Below, one piece after another: positions 13,201 to 24,301 of a DNA stretch of 64,000 bases (the first letter of the stretch is position 1; every line of letters starts with the position of its first letter). The position numbers were made by a program, and so were the translations under genes. The DNA comes from Sophora flavescens. Taxonomy: Eukaryota; Streptophyta; Magnoliopsida; Fabales; Fabaceae. The stretch is taken from positions 211,249,667 through 211,313,666 of the forward strand of contig CM061063.1 of the NCBI GenBank assembly GCA_030762895.1, in the 5' to 3' direction. The notes below the pieces were generated by a model. It searched no databases, was not told where the DNA came from, and was given only the letters and a program-made list of their open reading frames with translations.

Positions 13201-13742
13201 GAGTTGCTGGAAGCTGTATAAGCCATCCGGGCCAAGGGTACCTTTGAGGAGAATTTGCTTAGATGCCTGAGATTTCACAAAACACATGTGAGGATGAAAT
13301 TCAAAGAATACATCATTATCTTGTGCAAATTTTGAGACTGAAATAAGATTTCTGGTTATAGAAGGCACATGTAACAGATTTTTAAGAGACATAAATATGT
13401 GAGGCTTTATATTTGATTGAATTTTAGAAGAGCCAATAGATTGTATGACTAAACCTTGTCCATTGCCCATGTGGACTTGATCAGAGCCCACATAGGTAGA
13501 GCTTTGCTGCAAATTGTGACTGTCTGAGGTTAGATGGTGTGAGGCTCCTGAATCCAAGAACCAAGACTGTGGATCAGGAACTGCTGGTGCTGCCATTTCT
13601 TGAGTGTGACTAAAGTTGCCCATGTTGTGTGCAAGGCTTGTGGTCTGCGGGTTTTGAGTAGCCACAAAAGCATTTGGCTGAGAGTTCTGTGAAGTATTGT
13701 GTGAAATCTGAGTAGGTGTGCCACCATGTTGTGCATTACTTT
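10284..13742 (-). pseudogene. pol (PR-IN-RT-RH) of the copia element
   Basis: Protease carries WFLDSGASHHLTS near 13560. The GAG-pre-integrase region has LGHAHSNAI and CLGKSHRLHAP. Integrase retains its acidic residues in FVDACTKF, VQSDWGGEYR and HQNGTVERKHR. RT follows, with CKWVFRVKENPDG and the active YVDDILITG; RNase H has AYSDSDWASDPDDRRSTSG, STEAEYRS and CDNLSAV, and the reading ends at 10284. A TAA near 11985 splits integrase from RT, a frameshift near 11200 lies just past YVDD, and two more near 11100-11010 flank a short out-of-frame stretch. All catalytic motifs survive, so the lesions look recent. Confidence 0.88.
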
Positions 13743-14729
13743 CACGTCATCGATTATCTTTATTCTTTGTGAGTTGTGGCTCTGTACAAAGGACTGATCA
13801 AAACGATACCAGCAATTGAAGGCATCATGTCCATATTTCTCACATAGTTGACAGGTAGGACGGTTACCACGCCCCCTGCCACGACCTCTTCCTCTGCCAT
13901 ATCTGCCTCTACCTCTTGAATTATATTGATAATTGGAGGCATACTGATTTTGTGCTTGATGGAAGTTCTCTGAACCTGAATTGAATTGTTGCTGTGACTG
14001 AGAGGCTTGTGCTATATTAGCTGAAACATTAGGGATGGCTAACTCCTGACGAAATTTTTCAAGCTGAGCTTCTTGAACCAGCAATAATGCTTCGATATCA
14101 AATACTGATGGAGACTCAGGCCTTCCATATATCATCATAACAAACTGATTGTACTCTTCAGGCAATCCTTCTAGAATTGCATCAATTTGATCTTGCTCAC
14201 TGATAGAATCTCCAATGGCTGAAAGTGAATCAGCAATGGCTTTGATTCGTAGAACATACTCAGAAATTGATCTGGTTCCTTTCTTTGTGCTCTTTAATTC
14301 TGATTTCAATTGCCTAACCTTTGCTTTTAATTGTGCATAAAAGAATTTGTGTATTTTATCCCAGACTTCCCAAGAATGTTTGCAGCCAATTACTCTAGGT
14401 AAAACTGAATCAGAAAGTGTGGATAAAAGCCATGTAAACAACAATTGATCTTGCACAATCCATTTGTCATAGTCATCAGATATGGTATTAGAAGCACGAT
14501 CTTGTTCAGTAGTGTATTTCATAGGAATGATAGGGTTTACCACAAAGCGATGAAGCTTATGAGAAGCAATAACACCTTCAATTTGTTGACTCCACAGCAG
14601 AAAGTTCTTGTCATCCAATTTGATTGTGAGTGCAGGCGCAAAGGAGAATGTGGTTGTGGAATTCGAGCGGCTAGAATCATTGCTGAGATTCGAAGGAGCA
14701 GCTGTAGAAGATGAAGAAGAATTCGCCAT
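13743..14729 (-). pseudogene. gag of the copia element
   Basis: This is the capsid part of the polyprotein, with ATG at 14729. A Ser/Thr/Asn-rich start precedes a UBN2-type Gag domain (LTIKLDDKNFLLWSQQIEGV; WEVWDKIHKFF; EYVLRIKAIADSL; ILEGLPEEYNQFV). Near residue 280 come an Arg/Gly run and a CCHC knuckle, CQLCEKYGHDAFNC. Gag itself reads through cleanly. A frameshift near 13745, just after the knuckle, separates it from protease, so the normal Gag-Pol fusion is broken here. Confidence 0.88.
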
Positions 14730-14768
14730 AGCTAGGACCTTGAAGGTTTGGACCAGGAAAAGAAAAAG

Positions 14769-14781
14769 GCTCTAGATACCA
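14769..14781 (-). promoter_or_regulatory. Primer-binding site, initiator Met tRNA type
   Basis: Immediately inside the 5' LTR the minus strand reads TGGTATCTAGAGCC. It matches the usual TGGTATCAGAGC complement of the initiator methionine tRNA apart from a small insertion. Confidence 0.75.
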
Positions 14782-15025
14782 TAAAGAGTAACTAGAATCG
14801 TGATAGCAAGAAAGTGATGCATTGCTTAACTGCAATGAATTGATTAGATGATTGAATATTACAGCATGTGAGATATTTATACTTCTGGTGTAACTTGTCA
14901 AGCAAGCAACTGAACCCAACTAACATAACAGATTTCTAACAGATCCTAACTAACTTCTAACAGAATTGGTAGGTATACATGTATGTGTTCAAGCATTACA
15001 AGTATTATACTATATTACTCTGATA
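14782..15025 (-). repeat. 5' LTR of the 10-15 kb copia element
   Basis: 244 bp. On the minus strand it begins TATCAGAGTAA and ends TTACTCTTTA, directly followed by the primer-binding site. It differs from the other LTR at four positions. Confidence 0.93.
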
Positions 15026-15663
15026 AGCACTGATGTGTGAATATGGTTGAAGCTAAATGCCTAATCTGGAGTTTGAAGGTGAGAGAACGATGAGGTGAGA
15101 GAGGATGGGATAAGGTGGGAGACAATAAATGAGTTTCTTCTTTTTTTTTATTTTTTTTTAAAATAAATATATTAAAACTTAATGTTTGACTGTGTCTAAG
15201 AGTGAGGTGTTGGGTTTGTGTCCATCTAAGACTTTCTTAGTGTAAGTTGAGTTGGTCGTTAACACTCCCTCCTGGCCCATGACATGTCAGAGTAGTGTGA
15301 CATATAATCACATGTGTACTTTGCCATAAAAAGAAGTGTATTCATCCCCACATTATAAAGGTTGTCTTCTTCCGCATGGACAAGAAAACATGGTCATTGC
15401 TAAAAAGATGAAGAGAATCATGTCTTTGTAGAACTCATTAAGCCGCGGTAAGATATGGTTGAAGATTTTCATGGTTGAAGGCGTTGAAGTTGTCACATAA
15501 GAATTTTTCATCGATGGATGTAACACAGTTGACAGAAAGGATCAGTTTGAGTAACATTAGAAAAATAAATGATCAAAATGAATTTTTTAAAAGATAAAAG
15601 ACTAAAATGAATTCTGATAAAAAGATAAAGGACCAAAAGTATATTTTAGCCTAATAAATAATA

Positions 15664-16086
15664 AGCTTCATTGTAATTTTGTTCCTCCTACGCTTAACTA
15701 TGCGATTTTGGTCTTTATAGTTTTTTGTATGCACATTTGATCTTGCAAATTCAATCCTTAAGTGCATAGAACATTTGTTTAAGCTTTCTATGATAAAGGA
15801 CCTTGTGATGGAAAAAAAGTCTCAAGAAAGAGGGACAAAATCAGTAAATACATACATAGCACAGAGGAACCATTGAATCATATTGAGATGCAGATGAGGG
15901 AAAACCTCAACCAGAGGTTCTATATACTTAGACGAGTGAATTCTATAGGTTAATCATTGAAAAAATTGATAGATAATAGACAGAAGGACCGAACTTTTAA
16001 CATTAATAAGGCAATGAAATGTGCACGAAAATACTATAGGGACCAAAATCACATATGATCAATAATAGGAAAAGTGCAATTAAGCC
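15664..16086. mobile_element. Mutator-like MITE, 423 bp
   Basis: The ends are inverted: left AGCTTCATTGTAATTTT and, on the opposite strand, right GGCTTAATTGCACTTTT. Both arms go on to GATTTTGGTC(T/C)(T/C)TATAG and then TGCACATTT. It is flanked by near-identical 9-mers, TAAATAATA on the left and TACATAATA on the right (8 of 9 match), the left one overlapping the duplication of the neighbouring Mutator-like element. No coding capacity. Confidence 0.75.
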
Positions 16087-19000
16087 TACATAATAAATGG
16101 TTATGAATGATGGTTGATAAATTTCAAAATTGGAAATAAAAAGCTAGCAAAAAGTCTTTGCCACAAATTTGGAAGGAAGAGGTACACAAAGGTCACCTTG
16201 TGCGACCCAAGTGAGTTATTGTAACACTCCCTCAGCGCTACATGGTTAACTTGTTGATGAACTGAAATAAAACGTTGATTGCTTTCGAAAAATAATTTAT
16301 ATAATTTTTTGTGCGTCGGAAAACGGGTATAATTTTTTTTCTTTACGATACAGTAAAATAATAACCCGATCCATAAAAGGACAACATACAACTTGAAAAC
16401 ATAAAGAAACAACATACAACATAACATACATCATAATAATATCAAAGTACGAGTAGGTTAGAAATAAGGTTACATAATCGTGAAGTCAGAGCTATACATA
16501 ATATAGTCTAAGATGAAGTTAGACTACCCTAACCAAAAAGTAAGGCTCCCAAAGCCAGATACGGGCCGTCATTAAAAAGGCACGGCCTCCTCCAAGTAAA
16601 ACTATCAACGGAAGCCATTGGAGAGACCTCCATGACCACCCCTACCAGCGGATCCCTCAGGTGGGTCCTCCTCCACAGGGCTAACAACTGCCAGGTCAGT
16701 AGGCTCCTCATCAACCAGGTAATCCTCCTCCTCGGGATCCTCCTCAATAGCATCCTCCTCTAGGAGTGGAGGCGCAAAAGCAAGCGGGTATGGGAATCTC
16801 GGGGGTATAGGGTTGGGCTCAGGAGGCCAAAAGGAGGAATAGCGAGACCCCCTCCCTCAGCAAGGGAGTCAGCAATATGCCAGATCGACGGCAGTGGTAC
16901 CTCCACGGTCATGACCCTATGAGTGGCACGTCCATTCCCGGTGTAAGTAGCACATCGGGCCCAGGGCAACACCTCCCATGCGCCTGCTACCTCTGTATCA
17001 TCGAACATTAAGGCTAACGTGCCTGCAGATATAGAGCTCCTCTGGGAAACATCTGCGCTCACACAATAATATATAACAACAAACCAAACAGGTATATTTC
17101 AAGGGTGAGATACATCATAAAATAGTTTATCATAATAGTCACATACTCGACACAATCAAAATAAGACAACAAATATTTATAGTAGCAAGTACATATCAAC
17201 TTGAAAAGAATTATAATTTCTAGAAGACAAGTTAATCCTCTCAAGGGATTTCCATTCCGTCAATCAATATGTTTTTCCAAGAATGCATGATACTTCATAT
17301 GTTCTTTCCCTTTTCTAAATCTCCGGAGAATCCTAACTTCCCTTCGTGAGCAGGGTAGGCCGCAATATGCCCATACACACAACTGTTTTGCATGAGGTCA
17401 ACCTTTCAGTTTAGGTCTGATCGAGCTCCAATTATTCAAGGGTATCAAGTCTCGACCTACATAATATTGCCCAGTCTCTGATCGAGTTCATCCGTGTTTG
17501 GTAGTCGTTACCACGACACGTGGTTGCTAACCACCGACCTCCTGTGGAATACCGAACCCAGATGTCCTTACAGATCCAGTGGTCTTAACCGGTTCAATTT
17601 GCCAATCCTTTAGAGGATTGTAACTCGGAAACCATGGCACGTCTGCCATTTCATGCATGTAAAACAGTTGGTTTTTTTGTTTTCTTTTACCCATCGTTCT
17701 TTCTTTGTCGAGGCTCAAAGCTCACAACTAATAAGATGCCCCGATGTCCTATTAAAGAAAAACCCAAAATTATTAAAACATAACCGTGTTATTGGCGTAA
17801 GCGGTTACCTTAAAACGGCGGAAAATTTTAAAACTTAAACCGCTGTCGTATTGAGGTATCAACATGTCTAAACGTACATGCATATACATATATAGATACA
17901 CATCATATCCAGCATACAGTCATACGGTATTATCGAGGGAATTCCATCAATAGGACCCCAAATAAGTACAAACCGATAATCAAACTGAAAATAAGAGCAA
18001 CATCCCAAAGAGACAAGACGCACTGGCCATAGACTCTCTACTCAACTACTCGGGTCCACTGCTCGTCCTCCAGCATTTGGCTCATAAGGGGTTCCATCTA
18101 GCTCCTCTATAGCTGGCTCCTCCACCGAGTCTTCTTATAACAATCACATAAATAAAACATACACACAACAACAAGAAGAAAAGGGATAAGAAACAATATA
18201 ACGTCAAACGTGGAAAAGATTTAGCACCATTTAATTCTATAACAGCACACAAACATCCATCTCCAAAAGTATAAGTATATATATATGACACAATCATACT
18301 CAATCCACATCTAAGATCTTTCCTCTACCCTCCATCATGATGCAATGCAAATGATGTATGAATCATCTCATCAGGTATCGTGTAACAGCCTGATTTTAAT
18401 TATGCTGTTCAACCGGTTAAAATATAATTAAATTATATTTTAAATTTGAGAGTTAGAAAGTGTTTTTGATTAAAATAAAATCATATTCATAGACTACTTT
18501 ATGGTAGAGGGTTACGGTAAAATTTTAGGTTGAAAATTCAGACGAAAGTCGGTCTGCGTTTTCACTGCCGGTACAAGTTTACTGTGCAGAAAATCTAATT
18601 TTGACCCGTGAAAGAGATAGTTAGTGTTTTTATTATGTTTCCTTAAACTTTGGTTATTTTAAAAATTTTCGTTCAAAAATAAAATATAATATTTTATTCA
18701 GGTAAAACGTCGAAAAGAATTATGATCGGAAATGCGGTAGGTGGGAAATGAAGCGAGAATAGGAGACATAAAAGGCTTGAGGTGAGATGAGGGAGTAAGG
18801 TGACTCACTAGAGGTATGGCCTAAGTTACCACCTAAAAAGTGGTCAAGATGGACTTCTTGAAATATATCATATTATATTCTAAAAACCTATTTTTCTCTT
18901 TCCTCTTCAACCAAACAAGGCACAAGGTCAAAACTTGCTCTCCAAGCTCATTCCTATCTCCTCAATTTCGTGCCCCTCTCTCCCCTCTCTATATATACCC

Positions 19001-19688
19001 CTTTCATTTTCACTTCACCATCTTCCTCCTTCAACCTCCATTAAACCTTCATCTTCTTCTTTCTTCTAAAAGTTCAAGCTCTTAAAGCTTTAGTTTTTAT
19101 TCATCTTCTCTACTTAAGTTCTTATTTAATGTTCTTCCTTATACTTAGGGTAATGCTCTCATATGAATCTTTTTGCAGGTTTCATCTTTTATTTCTTAGT
19201 TTACTTTATGTGTTCTTTATATGCTTTAAACTTCTTAAATCTCTCTAAAATGGTAGAAAACTCCTTTTGAGTTGAAACCACTTCCTATAGTCTTGTATTA
19301 ACTTATATTTTCACATACTAAGAGGTTATGTAAAACAAAAATCTCTACCTATCTCTTCCAATGAAGGCCGAATGCTTGCATTTGTGACCTAGGAAGTTTT
19401 TGTTTCAACTTTTGGAATATGATCATGTGATTGAGTTTCTAACTATCCATTGATCTTAAATCTATAAATTATGGAAGTTTTGATAGCTTGTTCCTATGAT
19501 GGCTGAAAATATGAATAAGTAATCCTAGGATACTATGTTTCAACTTTCCAAGTATGATCATGGATTTAGAACTCTTAATACCTTGTGATTCTAAACCTAA
19601 GAGTTATTGTTAAACAAAGAATATTTTTCCTCATCATCCTATGATGGCCGAAACTTAATGTTTAGGTACTAGGATGTTTGAGTTTTTA

Positions 19689-20335
19689 TTTTTCCAAAAT
19701 GATCATGGACTTAAGCTCCATAAGATATTTGGATGCTAAGTCTAAGAGATTGGAAAGTTTAAGGATTTCTAACTTGTTTATTCTATGTTATTAAAGATAG
19801 GATGTATTATTTTCATTTTTCCAAGATGATCATGGACTTGAGCTCCATAAGATATTTGGATGCTAAGTCTAAGAGATTGGAATGTTTAAGTTTCCATTGT
19901 TTTCCAAAATGATCATGGACTTGAGCTCCATAAGATATTTGGATGCTAAGTCTAAGAGATTGGAAAGTTTAAGGATTTCTAACTTGTTTATTCTATGTTA
20001 TTAAAGCTATGATGCATTACTTTCATTTTTCCAAGATGATGATGGACTTGAGCTCCGTAAGATATTTGGATGCTAAGTCTAAGAGATTGGAATATTTAAA
20101 TTTCCATTGTTTTCCAAAATGATCATGGACTTGAGCTCCATAAGATATTTGGATGCTAAGTCAAGAGATTGGAAAGTTTAAAGATTTCTAACCTATAAAT
20201 CCTATGAAGGCCGAACCTATAAGGTTATGGACCTAGGATACTTTGTTCTTATTTTTCCAAAATGATGATGGTTTTGAGCTCCTTAATACATATGGATGCT
20301 AAACCTAAGAGATTGGAAAGTTTATTGAATGCTAG
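19689..20335 (+). repeat. Alternating long/short tandem array in solo LTR D
   Basis: Six copies of a unit containing CAARATGATCATGGACTTGA and GATATTTGGATGCTAAGTC start near 19689, 19820, 19901, 20027, 20110 and 20253. Long units of about 130 bp alternate with short units of about 82 bp, giving a higher-order period near 210 bp. Confidence 0.8.
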
Positions 20336-21235
20336 CCTATTTTACTAGCCTTGGCCGAATACCCTAAGTTTATAACTTAGTGGGATTTTAATTCAACTTT
20401 GTTAAGTGATCATTGTTTATGAACTCCTAACACTTAAGGATCATAAATCCATGAGTTGTATAATTTTCGGGAATCTCTAACCCTAAGAACCAGTTTTGGC
20501 CGAACCAATACCTTGTGGTTTAGTGTTCTTGTTTGATTTTAACTTGTGATTTTGTGTTCATAACCTTAAACTTCTATCGCGGAGGAAACGAGGACGTTCG
20601 TGGTATACCTCTTCGAGCATCTAATCTCCTTACCTTTACAAAAGGTGGAGTTAGTACTTTGTGGTGTGACAACCAGGAGCTTCGAGTTCGGGAGTCTGGT
20701 GATAACTCAGGAGGGGGGAAGAACCAACCTATCGTCGCAATGGACAAGTAGTAGATTATATAATAATTGTGTAGGGCGACCTAAACCCTACTAGTAGTCG
20801 AGTAATCGACGAAACCAAAATCACATTGGAAAACTTTTTTTGAAAAACCAATGGCGATTCGGGGATTGTAGGTTTATCGATATTAGGTTGATTTTAGATT
20901 GTTAATGGTTGGTTTGATTTTATTACCTTTATTGAATTGATTTTGTGCTATATTGGTGATATGGGAATATTCGGATTGATATTGTGTTATGCATGATCTG
21001 CCTGGTTTGTATTATTATGCTTAGTGGTTTTTAAGCAAATATATATATGTTGTCTAAGAGATGATTGGTTTGGGTGTGAGGATAATGATGATTTAGAGGT
21101 GCCTAACCTAGATGATGTATGTTAAAGAGGTGTTATGGCATAGAATATGTGTCAAGTTCTAATGGAAGGTTAAGGCACTAGGATGTTGCTAAAACGGGTT
21201 GGTGAGATTCAAGTATAGGTGTTGTTGTCCACAAC

Positions 21236-21496
21236 GGTGTATTAGTAATATAATACACAAGGACAAAAGTGTATTGGTAATATAATACACAAAGACGAAA
21301 GTGTATTGGTAATATAATACACAAGTACATATGTGTATTGGTAATATAATACACCGTGTATTGGTAATATAATACACGTAAAACCACTTATGTGTATTGG
21401 TAATATAATACACCGTGTATTGGTAATATAATACACGTAAACACTTCTGTGTATCGGTAATATAATACACCGTGTATTGGTAATATAATACACGTA
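21236..21496. repeat. Nine near-palindromic 22-bp units
   Basis: About nine copies of a 22-bp unit with arms GTGTATT and AATACAC around GGTAATAT lie between 21236 and 21496, separated by variable linkers; several are paired through CCGTGTATT junctions. The reading frames across it are repeat artefacts. Confidence 0.88.
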
Positions 21497-23789
21497 AAAT
21501 CAAGATTTCTCGCGAGATCACTTCCACCTTAGGAAATAGGTGTGCCACTATGGTGTCTTTGAGTAGCATGTGATTGGGGGTAGAGGATGATATATTAACT
21601 TGAGGGTGATCTGTTAGTTATGTGCGTTGTTTGTTTGTGACAATTACTGTATGATTTATTATGACTCTTTTCCACTTTTGATGATAGAATTGTTTTCTTG
21701 TCCCCTATGTTTCTATATTTTTGTGGGTTACTTTACTTACATTAGAAGACCCGATGGAGGATTATGTTGCTGAGGAGTTGGACGGAGCTCTGTATGAAAC
21801 GGAGGTTGCTGAGGAATTGGATGGAACTCCTTATGATCCAGACACTGGAGGTCAACCTACGATCCATGGCGAGTAGAGTATAGATAGTATGGCCAGTGTG
21901 TCTAAGAAGGAGTATTTTTATATGTTTCCGCTAAGTATGACTTTTATTTTAAGTTTATGCCGTGAGGGATCCTCTTGAGAGGATTTCCTCAACAGATGTT
22001 TTGGTAATGTAATAAATAAACAGGTGTGTATTTATATTTATTACAACCTTGGTGTGTTTAATTTACAGAAGTTATATGATTGTTTAAATAAAGTTTTAAT
22101 TTTTACGTATTTTTCACGCTAAGCACGCGATTAAGGAATTAATTAATAAGGTTTTAATCTAATAAAACACTGGGGCACAATGGGGTGTCTCATATCGGCC
22201 ATATCTGGATATCCAATGCAATGACACGTCCCAGGGCCCGGCTCACACCCTCGTCGCAGATGGAGGATGCCCATGCAAAGCAATGACACTATAGCCACAC
22301 AATCCGGTGCACACCTCTCGAACCCACGACCGGTGGTGCTCATACAACGCAAGAACTATAGCTGCAACTAAAATTAAATCATGTATGGGATGGTCCGCCG
22401 TTAGCCTAAACCCCTAGAATTCTCCCTCCGAGGAATAGACCCCACACGACCATGTTTCAGGTCCACCAGACCATGTTTGAGTCAACCATATCACGAGACC
22501 ATGTTTTGGTCCCCCAGTACCATAACCACTTATCATAATCTCATAGATATCCTCAATAAAAATCTCATCTCATCAATCTCATCATCATATCTCAGTAATC
22601 ATCTCGGTTAGGCACTACTAATACATATAATATGAATTCCCCAATACATCATCCTGTCTCAACATAACTTATCATTTACTCAACCTCTAATCACAATCAT
22701 TACACTCATCACATCATACCATCATATCATCATATTCACATTTTCCAAGATAATAATCATTACCAAATTTATAATAAAATAATATTAAAATAATATAAAC
22801 ATGTTCATTACAAAAACAATTTCAACATTCATAGCATCATCAATCACCAATATCAATTCAACCAGTCAAACAGTCCAAGCAGGCAATCATTAAATAATAA
22901 AATAATATATTAAACATAGCGACGATAAACATACAATCTCAATATCATCACGGGTACCACTAAGTAGTCACCAACATGATATGGATATTGTCTGTTACTC
23001 GCTATCATCTAGGGTTTATGTCGCCCTACACCATTATCGAATTAAACGTCACCGTGCCGTTTTCGACGTTAAATAATATCTTTCCCCCACTAGAAAAACG
23101 TACAACCTCAGAAACGCTACGAGATCACTCCTACTCGACTCCTATCGAATCTGCCTCACACCGAACAAGTTCCCTGAATCTCCGATATCCTACCTAAACA
23201 TCACATTTTGAAAGACACCAATTAAGAAACTCAAATTCTGCAGTAAGCACCACAAGATCCGCCACTGTTTCGGCTCTATATCTCACAATCTAGACCTTTG
23301 AAAATGTGAATGGTGAGATTAAAGAGCCGCCTTTCCTTTACATTCTCCAAAAATTTCAGCTCGATCCAACGATGGATGAGCCTAGGATGAACCTCCCAAG
23401 GTGACTGGTATGGAGCTACCCGAGTTGAGCTTATCTCCTTCTTTTGAGCTGAATAACTCACACTCGGAGGATTATACAGAAAATTAAACCGTTGGATATG
23501 AATCACTATCACTCCAGAACCTCCCTATAAAATTTCAGCACGATCTAACGGTAGAAGAAGGTATTTTAAGGGATTTACAGAGACAGGATAGATGAGTTTT
23601 GGGTGTGAATGAGTGTGCAACTTATTCTTTCCTTTACTTAACTATTCAGCCAACACATGTAGAGGTGAGGGAACGAAATTGGCTATGGAAGGATTAGTGA
23701 AATGAGTCGGAGGAGTAAAAATGAAGTCATTTTTGTGGTTTTGCTTTTATATTAGATCAATTTAGGTAGGTTTTTGGTAAGTTAGTGGG

Positions 23790-23975
23790 AAAACAAGTGT
23801 TATACATGCAAAGGGGTAGTGGGAGATAGGTGTCATACATGCAAAGGGTAGTGGAACAAGTGTCATGCATGCAAAGGGTAGTGGAACAAGTGTCATGCAT
23901 GCATTTTAGGTGTCATGCATGCAAATGGTAGTTGAACAAGTGTCATTAGGATATGTTAGTTGAACAAGTGTCATC
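23790..23975 (-). repeat. RY-like CATGCATG tandem array in LTR of B
   Basis: About five to seven degenerate ~30-bp units are built on GTGTCATGCATGCAAAGGGTA. They lie roughly 50 bp upstream, in minus orientation, of a TATA candidate (AATATAAAAG) near 23748. The 5' LTR has fewer units, so copy number has changed since insertion. CATGCA is the RY core known in plants as a B3-domain binding motif; use here is inference. Confidence 0.65.
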
Positions 23976-24301
23976 CTGTGTAACCTATTGCTAGAATATT
24001 TTTGTATAATTATTTTAGGCCATTCCCAAAGCCTTTTATACTCAAGCCCGATCTAATTTTAATATCCCAACTCTAAACTAATTAACTAATCGATTAATTA
24101 ATCTCTCGGTTTACGTTTCCTTGCGTTTTGAACCCATTTTAACTTTGATTCCCCTCAAACTTGAAACACAAGCTCACTAACACCTAAGAAACATGATTAA
24201 GCCTTCAAATATTCTTAATCCTTTCCTCATATACTAATACAGAAAATGGGTTACATTGCTACCCCCCTTAAAATAAATTCCGTCCTCGGAATTTACGTAC
24301 C

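Larger units (their letters stand above)
10027..15025 (-). mobile_element. Ty1/copia retrotransposon (RE1/Ale-like)
   Basis: A complete 4,999-bp element in minus orientation with two 244-bp LTRs, flanked by the 5-bp duplication AGCAC (10022-10026 and 15026-15030). It is inserted in the Mutator-like element. Internal order from the right is PBS, gag, protease, integrase, RT, RNase H, the copia order. The LTRs differ at four of 244 sites by my count, so insertion is recent, yet the coding region has several frameshifts and a stop. The LTR ends are TA...TA rather than TG...CA. Confidence 0.93.
8928..15651. mobile_element. Mutator-like non-autonomous element
   Basis: The ends are inverted: left AGCTAAAATATACTTT and, on the opposite strand, right GGCTAAAATATACTTTTGG. 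Imperfect inverted similarity runs inward for about 300 bp; for example both arms contain GAAAGTCTTAGATGGACA and ACTCATTTA. A perfect 9-bp duplication, TAATAAATA, flanks it at 8919-8927 and 15652-15660, the length expected of Mutator transposases. Without the nested copia element and its duplication it is about 1.7 kb and encodes no transposase. Its left end is 157 bp upstream of the thioesterase ATG, so it occupies the promoter-proximal region. Confidence 0.82.
18381..22192 (+). mobile_element. Solo LTR D, 3.8 kb, inside 3' LTR of B
   Basis: It starts TGTAACAGCCTG and ends TGGGGTGTCTCA (TG...CA) and is flanked by the perfect 5-bp duplication TATCG (18376-18380 and 22193-22197). The empty site is intact in the other LTR of B at about 36338. 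A TATA box (CTATATATACCCC) is near 18990. It has no PBS, gag or pol, so it reads as a solo LTR of a long-LTR gypsy family related to Tekay. It holds two internal tandem arrays, described separately. Confidence 0.88.
17732..24255 (-). repeat. 3' LTR of element B, interrupted by solo LTR D
   Basis: Arms 17732-18380 and 22193-24255 align with the 5' LTR and total about 2.7 kb. The polypurine tract AAGGGGGGTAGCAA abuts the start at 24256-24269. Relative to the 5' LTR it has additional TGTCATGCATGC units and lacks a block of about 100 bp. Confidence 0.9.

Noticed and set aside
16529..17244. Minus-strand frames in the left arm of solo LTR A
   Set aside because: Short, with no domain or conserved motif, and inside LTR sequence. 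The spacing resembles chance frames in Tekay LTRs.
18840..19085. 81-residue Ser/Phe/Leu-rich frame
   Set aside because: It lies across the TATA and start region of solo LTR D, is pyrimidine-driven, and resembles no known protein.
21178..21569. Minus-strand reading frames with repeated VLYYQYT/ITNT
   Set aside because: They are translations of the 22-bp palindromic array in solo LTR D. All frames of such a repeat can be open without coding.
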